A DNA stretch of 9,395 bases, taken from contig CALPMD020000027.1 in assembly GCA_943324575.2 (NCBI GenBank), positions 1 through 9,395 on the forward strand. Direction: 5' to 3'. This DNA comes from Akkermansia muciniphila (GTDB lineage: Bacteria > Verrucomicrobiota > Verrucomicrobiia > Verrucomicrobiales > Akkermansiaceae). The notes beneath the pieces are model-generated. The model searched no databases, was not told the DNA's origin, and saw only the letters and a list, made by a program, of their open reading frames with translations. A program made the translations under genes and the position numbers. Numbering within the stretch: the stretch's first letter is position 1; each line of letters begins with the position of its first letter. Shown here piece by piece: positions 1 through 7,840 of the stretch.

Positions 1-2
1 GC

Positions 3-122
3 CTCAACGATTTCCAAAAGCAACTCCGCTGCAGCTCACAGCGCCCGATGAGCGCGCACCACTCCAACATGCCCGCCGACTTCACCGACGAACCGTATCT
101 CAAGTCCGTCTGGCTGAAATGA
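3..122 (+). CDS. C-terminal end of an unidentified protein (5' partial)
   Basis: An open frame enters from the left edge and reads 39 codons without a stop to TGA at 120-122. Its last residues read approximately EPYLKSVWLK. The stop overlaps the ATG of the transporter gene as ATGA (119-122), the usual geometry of translational coupling, and this is the main reason to treat the frame as a real gene end. No domain or family can be recognised from 39 residues, so no function is offered. The two genes probably share a transcript. Confidence 0.55.
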   Translation, partial: LNDFQKQLRCSSQRPMSAHHSNMPADFTDEPYLKSVWLK

Positions 123-1315
123 TCCAAAAACCCGCATTATCGGAGCGAAATCTCCTTCTCTTACTCGCTGCGGTCCAGTTCACCCAGATCATGGATTTCA
201 TGGTCATGATGCCGCTGGGGCCGCAGTTGATGCGGCAGCTCAACATCTCGGCCCAACAATTTGGCGGACTTATTTCCTCGTTTGCACTGACAGCGGGGAT
301 CGTCGGCTTGGTGGCGGCGCCGTTCATCGACCGCTTCGATCGGCGGCAACTGCTGCTCTTCTGTTATGCGGGCTTTACGTTGGCCACCCTGGCTTGCGGG
401 CTATCTACCAGCGGCACGAGTTTGCTGTGGGCCCGCGCGATTTGCGGGGCTTTCGGCGGCATCAGCGGGGCGACGATCATGACCATTGTCGCCGATGTGG
501 TGCCCGCCGAACGGCGCGCTCACGGCATGGGGATCATCATGACCGCCTTCTCTGTCGCTTCGGCGCTGGGGGTTCCTTGCGGACTCAAGCTCGCCCAAAT
601 TTGGAAATGGGAGGCGCCGTTTCTAGTCGTCGCGGCGATTGCCACCGTCGTCTGGATCGGGCTGTTCCGCATTCTTCCACCCGTGCGCGGCCACCTGACG
701 GGCGAAAAATTCAACTCCGCCAAAAACTTCATCGCCCTCCTGAGCAAGCGCAACGCTTGGATCGGTCTCGGCCTGATGATGGCGATGGTCTTCGGCCACT
801 TCACCATCATCCCGTATCTATCGACCTATCTGGTCGGCAACATCGGCCTACCCGAAAAAAGCCTGTTCCTCATCTACCTCACGGGCGGCATCGTCACGAT
901 TTTCACGGGACCCTTCATCGGCAAACTGGCCGATCGCCACGGCCGCTTCCGCGTTTACGTCGTTCTCATCGGCGGCGCGTGCATCGTGATTCGCTTGCTG
1001 ACGTCTTGTGGTCCCCTGCCCCTCTGGCAAACCTTGCTGCTCGCGGGTTGTTTCTTCGCCTTTGCCAGCGGCCGCTTTGTCCCCGGCCAAGCGACCATCT
1101 CGATGGCCGTCCCGCGTGCCCAACGCGGTGCCTACATGAGTCTGGTCTCCTGTTCGCGCGATCTCGCATCGGGTCTGACCGCTGCTTTGGGCGGCCACAT
1201 CGTCACCCAAGGCCCCAACGGCCATCTCCTCCACTACGAGCGCCTCGGTTGGATCGCCATCGGCGTCAGTATTCTGAGTCTGTGGATCTTCCGACAGGTA
1301 AAGGCCGTCGAATAA
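119..1315 (+). CDS. Major facilitator superfamily transporter (DHA1/AraJ-like efflux type)
   Basis: This 398-residue protein should be a 12-TM inner-membrane secondary transporter, most like proton-coupled drug or sugar efflux proteins of the DHA1 type. Visible marks: TM1 contains MDFMVMMPLGP (residues 25-35) with the membrane-embedded acidic residue D26. The loop after TM2 carries motif A as DRFDRR (71-76). The pseudo-symmetric second half repeats it as GKLADRHGRF (268-277). A motif-C-like stretch ASALGVPCG lies at 147-155 in TM5. Long hydrophobic segments alternate with short basic loops throughout, and the length is normal for the family. The ATG at 119 is favoured because it overlaps the upstream stop and is followed directly by TM1; no Shine-Dalgarno motif precedes it, which fits coupled translation. 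The substrate cannot be told from sequence. The gene converges on nagA. Confidence 0.93.
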   Translation: MIQKPALSERNLLLLLAAVQFTQIMDFMVMMPLGPQLMRQLNISAQQFGGLISSFALTAGIVGLVAAPFIDRFDRRQLLLFCYAGFTLATLACGLSTSGTSLLWARAICGAFGGISGATIMTIVADVVPAERRAHGMGIIMTAFSVASALGVPCGLKLAQIWKWEAPFLVVAAIATVVWIGLFRILPPVRGHLTGEKFNSAKNFIALLSKRNAWIGLGLMMAMVFGHFTIIPYLSTYLVGNIGLPEKSLFLIYLTGGIVTIFTGPFIGKLADRHGRFRVYVVLIGGACIVIRLLTSCGPLPLWQTLLLAGCFFAFASGRFVPGQATISMAVPRAQRGAYMSLVSCSRDLASGLTAALGGHIVTQGPNGHLLHYERLGWIAIGVSILSLWIFRQVKAVE

Positions 1316-1347
1316 AGGCGCGGGAGCGTCTGAGAACTCGAAAAGCG

Positions 1348-1667
1348 CACTGTGCGGACGCAATTTATAAAGGGACAAACGTGTTTGTCCCTTTATAAAC
1401 TGCAAAAGTAAAAGGGATCATTGCGTTTGTCCCTTTTTAAGTTGCCAAGGTAAAAGGGACAATCGCGCATGTCCCTTTTTAAGTTCATTAAGTAAAAGGG
1501 ACAATCGCGCATGTCCCTTTCTAAGTTCCGTAAGTAAAAGGGACAATCGTGCATGTCCCTTTTTAAGTTTTTTAAGTAAACGGGACAATTGCGTTTATCC
1601 CTTTTTAAGTTCCGCGAGTAAAAGGGACAATCGCGTTTGTCCCTTTTAAAATGGATCGGGCGCAGTG
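1348..1667. repeat. Possible terminal inverted similarity bounding the 42-bp array
   Basis: The left end read on the plus strand from 1348 and the right end read on the minus strand from 1667 resemble each other beyond the hairpins. Both begin CACTG, both have GC two bases later and ATTT just before the first AAAGGGACAAACG, and the distance from CACTG to AAAGGG is 21 bases on both sides. By hand, 12 of the first 20 flanking positions match, and the hairpin itself then matches nearly throughout. This would fit a small non-autonomous element with inverted ends. However, the right end lies within the last codons of nagA, and part of the match is expected because the hairpin units are palindromic. 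No target-site duplication was identified. Confidence 0.3.
1364..1647. repeat. Seven tandem 42-bp hairpin repeats (REP-like array)
   Basis: Seven copies of an imperfect palindrome start at 1368, 1410, 1452, 1494, 1536, 1578 and 1620, an exact 42-bp period. The core is AAAAGGGACA, 8 bases, TGTCCCTTTT; unit 3 spans 1452-1479. Unit 1 is the best palindrome: arms TTTATAAAGGGACAAAC (1364-1380) and its complement (1383-1399) are 17 bp, perfect, and 2 bp apart. Units 3-5 share a loop close to ATCGCGCA, while units 1, 2, 6 and 7 carry variants ending in GTTT. The linkers are also conserved (consensus near TAAGTTCCGTAAGT), so the whole 42-mer is repeated, not just the hairpin. The array fills the 330-bp gap between convergent genes, and its last arm contains the nagA stop codon. 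Every stem has an A-tract before it and a T-tract after it, so it could act as a bidirectional terminator. The rest of the gap (1316-1363) shows only a small CGCAC-T-GTGCG stem. Confidence 0.93.
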
Positions 1668-2806
1668 TAACTTGCTTCGCCAGCGACGATCGTCTTCCAA
1701 ACGGAGAAGTCCTCGTTGAGCAGGACGATGTCGGCGTGATAACCCGCTTCGAGTTTGCCGAAACCTTCGACGCCAAGCGACTGGGCTTGGTTCCACGAGG
1801 TGGCTTTGACGAGCTGGTGCAGGGGTAGACCACTGAGTTGCGCTGCGTTTTTAAGGCCCTCGCTAAATAATAGGGCGGAACCTGCGAGTGCGCCGCCTTC
1901 TTTCAGGCGGGCGACACCATCTTTGACCGTCACGGCGAGACCGCCGAGCTGGACTTCGCCCCCGCCAATCCATGAGGCAGCCATGGAATCCGTGATCAAC
2001 ATCAAGCGATCGATCGGGATGAGCTTGAAGACGAGCCGCAGCATGTCGGGACAGAGGTGGACGGTGTCGCAGATGAGTTCGAGTTTGAGCGAATCGTCTA
2101 ACAAGCCCATGCCGACGACGCCGATTTCGCGGTGGTGGAGCGGCGTCATCGCATTGCCAAAATGGGTGAGATGGCGCAGGCCCGCGTCCACGGCGGCAGA
2201 GATTTGCGCTGCGGTGGCGGAAGTGTGGGCGGCGGAACTGATGGTACCGAGAGCCGTGGCCGTGCGGATCAGGTCCAGCGCACCCGGCATTTCGGGCGCG
2301 AGCGAGACGATGAGGGCCTTGGCGATGTGATGGAGATGGCGGAGTTCTTCGACATCAGGCGGGCGGACGAACTGCGGGTTTTGCGCGCCGGCATTTTGCG
2401 GGTTGATGAAGGGACCTTCGATGTGGATTCCGGGGACGCGGCAGAATGCGGGATCTGCCTGATAGAGCGCGACCTTTTCGGCGATCTCGGCGAGCAATTC
2501 GGCTGGCTGGGTAAGGGTGGTGGGCAGCCAGGTGGTGACGCCTTCCTGGAGTTTGCGCCGTGCGATGTGGCGGACGGCGGCGAGCGAATTATCGCTGACA
2601 TCCTGACCATCCGCACCGTGCGAGTGGATGTCGAAGAAGCCAGGCATCGCGATGCGGCCTTCGCCCGCGATGACGAGATCGGCGGCGGGAAGTGCCTCGC
2701 CAGGGCCGACGACTGCGAGGATTCTGCCGTTTTCCAACAGCAGCGCGGCTTCCGCGACCTCTAGATCGGGAGAAATGGCGCGGACGGGATGGATCAGGGT
2801 TCGCAT
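1646..2806 (-). CDS. nagA: N-acetylglucosamine-6-phosphate deacetylase
   Basis: This cytoplasmic amidohydrolase removes acetate from GlcNAc-6-phosphate to give glucosamine-6-phosphate, linking amino-sugar and peptidoglycan turnover to glycolysis or wall synthesis. The 386 residues match the usual length (E. coli about 382). Family marks in order: the metal-motif region MPGFFDIHSHG with H61 and H63; HIEGPF with metal ligand E130; AAHTS with H194; THFGNAM with H215 and N218; H250 in DTVHLCP; catalytic D273 in LITDSMAA; then LAGSAL (307-312) and the C-terminal ADIVLL strand. Oddity: the residue expected to be the substrate-polarising His (H143 in E. coli, in the context GxHNP) is Gln142 here (GAQNP). 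A GGAG sits 11 bases before the ATG, rather far for a ribosome site. The gene diverges from the CHAD gene and converges on the transporter. No nagB or sugar uptake gene is in view. The stop codon lies inside the last hairpin repeat. Confidence 0.95.
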   Translation of the reverse strand: MRTLIHPVRAISPDLEVAEAALLLENGRILAVVGPGEALPAADLVIAGEGRIAMPGFFDIHSHGADGQDVSDNSLAAVRHIARRKLQEGVTTWLPTTLTQPAELLAEIAEKVALYQADPAFCRVPGIHIEGPFINPQNAGAQNPQFVRPPDVEELRHLHHIAKALIVSLAPEMPGALDLIRTATALGTISSAAHTSATAAQISAAVDAGLRHLTHFGNAMTPLHHREIGVVGMGLLDDSLKLELICDTVHLCPDMLRLVFKLIPIDRLMLITDSMAASWIGGGEVQLGGLAVTVKDGVARLKEGGALAGSALLFSEGLKNAAQLSGLPLHQLVKATSWNQAQSLGVEGFGKLEAGYHADIVLLNEDFSVWKTIVAGEASYTAPDPF

Positions 2807-2827
2807 GGTTCAGAGTGCTCCGGCTAG

Positions 2828-2839
2828 GATATTAATATC
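2828..2839. promoter_or_regulatory. Perfect 12-bp palindrome (operator candidate)
   Basis: GATATTAATATC is its own reverse complement and overlaps the proposed nagA -10 box. A dimeric repressor bound here would block nagA and could influence the divergent gene. No regulator gene is adjacent, so the binder is unknown, and short AT-rich palindromes can arise by chance. Confidence 0.3.
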
Positions 2840-2861
2840 GTCACAGGATCGTGCCTGACAA
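2832..2861 (-). promoter_or_regulatory. Candidate sigma70-like promoter for nagA
   Basis: On the minus strand TTGTCA (2861-2856) is followed after 18 bases by TATTAA (2837-2832). This is 5/6 and 4/6 to the -35 and -10 consensus. Transcription would start near 2825 and leave a leader of about 19 bases before the nagA ATG. The -35 box overlaps that of the divergent promoter. Judged by eye only. Confidence 0.4.
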
Positions 2862-2883
2862 GTGACTTGATCGGTGATTTAAT
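2855..2883 (+). promoter_or_regulatory. Candidate sigma70-like promoter for the CHAD gene
   Basis: CTGACA (2855-2860), a 17-base spacer and TTTAAT (2878-2883) give 5/6 matches to both boxes at ideal spacing. The predicted start at about 2890-2892 falls on the ATG itself (2892), so the transcript would be leaderless or nearly so. This agrees with the lack of any Shine-Dalgarno motif. Confidence 0.5.
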
Positions 2884-2891
2884 CTCTGTCG

Positions 2892-3674
2892 ATGAAATCT
2901 CCGAGCGAACAGGACACGGAATTTGCCAGGGAACAGCTGGCAACGGGCTGTGAAACGATGGAGCGAATGCTGCGCGGCTTGCTCGATTCCAAAGGACGCA
3001 TCGCGGAGGAAGTTCACGCGATCCGCAAGCTCGGTAAATCGCTGCGCGGTGGCTTTGCGCTGTTTCGGTTGCAGAAAAGCGCGGCGAAGGAGATTCAGGC
3101 GATCGGGCGGCTGCTGTCGGAACCGCGCGATGCGGTCTCGCGGCTGAATACTTGGCAAAAACTCGAATGGGAGGGCAATGCGTCGGCCGCGATTTTGGGT
3201 CTGCTCGAACAGCAAACACACTCGGCGGCACGGCGACCACCTGAGGCAACGGTCCAATGGTGCGTCGCACGCGTGACCGCGGCCGCAAAGGAGTTGCTGG
3301 AGCTGCCGACGACCGATTTGGCGGAGCAGGTGACGCTGGGACTTAACAAACTCAGCAAGCAACTGGCAAAGCGATGCCGCAACCTCGATCACCGCGGCGA
3401 GGAGGACTTTCACAACGCCCGCAAGGCAATCAAGGCGTATCTGGGCGCGATCAGTTATCTGCCGGAAGGATCTATCCCCCCCGGCCCAAAGATGGTGGAG
3501 CTAGCCGAGCTGCTAGGGGACGAAAACGACCTCGCCACGCTTTCCGCTTGGATCGAGGGACACGGCTTTACCGAGCACTTTGAGCCAGACCTGTGGGTCA
3601 AAGTGACGGAAAGACGCCTCAAACTGCAGAAAAAGGCGATCCGCGATGCGGCGCAGGTGGTCGCTGGGAGTTGA
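2892..3674 (+). CDS. Stand-alone CHAD-domain protein
   Basis: CHAD (conserved histidine alpha-helical domain) proteins are helical bundles with a basic groove; characterised members bind inorganic polyphosphate. The 260 residues are essentially one CHAD domain made of two similar halves. Half one has EEVHAIRKLGKSLRGGF, with H42 and basic R45, K46, K49 and R52, and later IQAIGRLLSEPRD (68-80). Half two has EDFHNARKAIKAYLGAI, with H174, R177, K178 and K181, then the family signature LAELLGDENDLATL (204-217). There is no CYTH (triphosphate tunnel) domain in the protein or next to it, although the two are often fused or paired. The first predicted helix begins near residue 10, so the ATG at 2892 is preferred over ATG 2958, which would cut into it. 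No signal peptide: cytosolic. It is divergent from nagA and 91 bp upstream of gcvP. No polyphosphate kinase or phosphatase is in view, so its partner is unknown. Confidence 0.88.
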   Translation: MKSPSEQDTEFAREQLATGCETMERMLRGLLDSKGRIAEEVHAIRKLGKSLRGGFALFRLQKSAAKEIQAIGRLLSEPRDAVSRLNTWQKLEWEGNASAAILGLLEQQTHSAARRPPEATVQWCVARVTAAAKELLELPTTDLAEQVTLGLNKLSKQLAKRCRNLDHRGEEDFHNARKAIKAYLGAISYLPEGSIPPGPKMVELAELLGDENDLATLSAWIEGHGFTEHFEPDLWVKVTERRLKLQKKAIRDAAQVVAGS

Positions 3675-3765
3675 TTTTTGCGCGCAGGAGTTGCGCCGAT
3701 CTGATTTTCAACTATGGAAAGGGCGTCCCGATCGGTTTCCGCGATCATTCTAACTCTTATCTCCT

Positions 3766-6600
<2,835 letters not shown>

Positions 6601-6612
6601 CCGATCGCCTTC

Positions 6613-7110
6613 ATGCAAGCTCCATCTCCCATCGACTGGACCACGTGGACGGGTGAAATGCACGCGACCATTCTCTTCGTTGTTCGAGATGGGCGGATCC
6701 TGCTGATTGAGAAAAAGCGCGGGCTAGGTGCCGGAAAAATCAACGGCCCGGGAGGAAAAATCGATCCCGGTGAAACCCCACTGCAAGCCGCCATCCGCGA
6801 GACGCAGGAAGAGCTATTGATCACACCCCATGCGCCGCTCAAATTGGGCGAGCTCCATTTCTCGATGTCAGACTGCCCCGACATTCATTGCTATGTCTAT
6901 CGAGCAGAGGACTTCAGCGGCACGCCCACGGAAACCGAGGAAGCCGTGCCTATATGGGCCGAGATTGATGCGATCCCCTATCACCGGATGTGGGAGGATG
7001 ATCGGCATTGGCTACCGCTGTTACTCAATGAACAGCCGTTCCGCGGTCGATTCATCTTCGAGGGCGAGCACCTGCAGTGGAGCGAAGTGTCCACTGACGT
7101 CATGTGGTAA
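6613..7110 (+). CDS. MTH1-like NUDIX hydrolase (probable oxidised purine nucleoside triphosphatase)
   Basis: Nudix enzymes hydrolyse nucleoside diphosphate-X bonds; MTH1/NUDT1 clears 8-oxo-dGTP and 2-OH-dATP from the nucleotide pool. The Nudix box at 48-70 reads G-x5-E-x7-RETQEELLI, with E54, R62, E63, E66 and E67 in place; only the late Gly of the consensus is replaced, by Leu. Beyond the box, the protein follows the human MTH1 layout from memory: KKRGLGAGKINGPGGK (34-49) matches KKRGFGAGRWNGFGGK, with N44 in place of MTH1 N33. IPYHRMWEDD (121-130) matches IPFKDMWPDD, with W127, D129 and D130 at the base-recognition positions. FIFEG near the C-terminus matches FKFQG. At 165 residues it is slightly longer than MTH1. 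An internal ATG at 6658 (residue 16) is possible, preceded by GGGTGA. I keep 6613 because it lies 12 bp after gcvP and the DWTTWTG segment looks like domain sequence. Confidence 0.92.
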   Translation: MQAPSPIDWTTWTGEMHATILFVVRDGRILLIEKKRGLGAGKINGPGGKIDPGETPLQAAIRETQEELLITPHAPLKLGELHFSMSDCPDIHCYVYRAEDFSGTPTETEEAVPIWAEIDAIPYHRMWEDDRHWLPLLLNEQPFRGRFIFEGEHLQWSEVSTDVMW

Positions 7111-7113
7111 ATG

Positions 7114-7144
7114 AAAAAAGCCGCCTCCCCGTTAGGAAGGCGGC
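7114..7144 (-). terminator. Rho-independent terminator for the minus-strand operon
   Basis: Read on the minus strand, GCCGCCT (7144-7138), an 11-base loop that can add two inner G-C pairs, AGGCGGC (7126-7120), then TTTTTT (7119-7114). This is a classical strong intrinsic terminator 27 bp after the stop of the 7171-7773 gene. In the plus direction the stem is followed by CTCATT, so it should end transcription from gcvP and the NUDIX gene poorly, though it sits right after their last stop. A second small stem, GATTC-GAAG-GAATC (7155-7168), lies just before it. Confidence 0.9.
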
Positions 7145-7170
7145 CTCATTAAATGATTCGAAGGAATCGC

Positions 7171-7773
7171 TTAGAGCGAAGTCTTGAGTGCTTCAAACTT
7201 GGAAAGCAGTTGCGCCAGATCCGACTCAGCGCGGCCGATTTGCTTGCGCAGCGCCATGAGTGCGCTCATCTTGGAATCGAAATCACCAGAGATGGTGGCC
7301 TTACCTAAGCGAGTGACGATCTTGCGGCCGCCATCTTTCTTGGAGCCTGGTCGTACGCCAGCGGCTTTCATCCAAGCAACTACGGTGAGCGGAGAGATTT
7401 GGAAATGGGCAGCAGCCTTGGTTTGACCACCCCGACCCTTGTTCGCAGCATTGTAAGACGTGGCAAAATCGACCACTTCCTGCTTTTGCTCTGCGGTGTA
7501 GCGGGTGCCGGGCTTGTTCTTGCCGAGCTTTGGTGCCGTCTTAGGTGCTTGGGATTTAGCCTTGCCCTTGCCCTTGCCTTTGCCCTTGCGGACGCCTGCG
7601 GCCTTGAGCCACGCGGCAACTGTCAGCGGGGAAATTAGGAATTTTTCCGCTGCAGTGCTTTGGCCACCACGACCGTTAGTTGCATTATACTCGACGACAA
7701 AGTCGACGATTTCCTTCTTCTTGGCATCCGTATAACGGACACCGCGTTCGCCTTTTTTAGCAGTAGTGCTCAT
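7171..7773 (-). CDS. Basic protein with two tandem HTH-like repeats and a C-terminal coiled coil (candidate nucleoid-associated or regulatory DNA-binding protein)
   Basis: I do not recognise a characterised family. The 200-residue protein has a clear architecture. Two homologous units lie at 13-64 and 91-143; by hand 35 of 52 aligned residues are identical. The shared pattern runs RYT, a helix ending DF...YN, GRGGQ, AA..F, ISPLTV.AW.KAAGVR, which looks like a transposase or Tc1/IS3-type helix-turn-helix (AA..F.IS..TV..W as recognition unit). They are joined by a basic linker at 63-90 with repeated Gly-Lys pairs, resembling histone-H1-like tails. The C-terminus (172-196) has a perfect heptad: L172, L175, I179, A182, L186, L189, F193, L196. 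No transposase catalytic domain is present. A dimer would present four DNA-binding units, suiting DNA bridging or cooperative operator binding; this is inference. It lies 67 bp after the YkuD-HAD gene on the same strand, with palindromes in the gap, and ends at a strong terminator. Confidence 0.85.
   Translation of the reverse strand: MSTTAKKGERGVRYTDAKKKEIVDFVVEYNATNGRGGQSTAAEKFLISPLTVAAWLKAAGVRKGKGKGKGKAKSQAPKTAPKLGKNKPGTRYTAEQKQEVVDFATSYNAANKGRGGQTKAAAHFQISPLTVVAWMKAAGVRPGSKKDGGRKIVTRLGKATISGDFDSKMSALMALRKQIGRAESDLAQLLSKFEALKTSL
7561..7590. repeat. Hexanucleotide tandem repeat encoding the Gly-Lys linker
   Basis: Five consecutive hexamers CTTGCC, CTTGCC, CTTGCC, TTTGCC, CTTGCG on the plus strand encode alternating Lys and Gly in the minus-strand HTH-repeat protein (residues about 62-71). 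Slippage would add or remove whole Gly-Lys pairs without breaking the frame, so the spacing between the two HTH units could vary among strains. Confidence 0.85.
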
Positions 7774-7782
7774 GTGCGATTC

Positions 7783-7794
7783 AACTTATAAGTT
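7783..7794. promoter_or_regulatory. Perfect 12-bp palindrome overlapping a possible -10 box before the HTH-repeat gene
   Basis: AACTTATAAGTT is its own reverse complement and ends 9 bp before the ATG at 7773. Inside it the minus strand reads TATAAG (7790-7785), a 5/6 match to a -10 box, but no good -35 hexamer lies 16-18 bases upstream. A promoter here would give a leader of only about 5 bases. A palindrome over a -10 box is the expected place for an autorepressor, and the gene itself encodes an HTH-like protein. Confidence 0.35.
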
Positions 7795-7810
7795 TTGGCG
7801 TATCTAGCAA

Positions 7811-7834
7811 GATAAAAATTTGATAAATCAAATC
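7811..7834 (-). terminator. Weak AT-rich hairpin with T-run after the YkuD-HAD gene
   Basis: On the minus strand TTTGAT, TT, ATCAAA (7832-7819) is followed by TTTTTATC. The stem starts 8 bases after the stop of the YkuD-HAD gene and resembles a terminator in layout. It has only one G-C pair per side of any strength, so it could at best attenuate. The same inverted repeat could instead be an operator for the following gene. Confidence 0.25.
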
Positions 7835-7840
7835 ATGGAA

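Noticed and set aside
394..1398. A 334-codon plus-strand reading frame inside the transporter
   Set aside because: It has the Arg/His/Pro-rich composition of an out-of-frame shadow, and the transporter in the overlapping frame has clear family motifs.
1364..1647. CRISPR array
   Set aside because: The spaces between hairpins are conserved rather than unique, and there is no cas gene; it is a tandem repeat.
1393..1833. A 146-codon minus-strand reading frame
   Set aside because: Its first half lies over nagA in another frame and its second half is the hairpin array; openness follows from the 42-bp period.
3675..3765. Glycine riboswitch before gcvP
   Set aside because: Only 91 bp is available, with no tandem aptamer-like pairing or conserved core visible by eye; a covariance-model scan would settle it.
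7171..7773. Transposase or insertion sequence
   Set aside because: HTH-like units resemble transposase DNA-binding domains, but there is no catalytic domain, terminal inverted repeat or target duplication.
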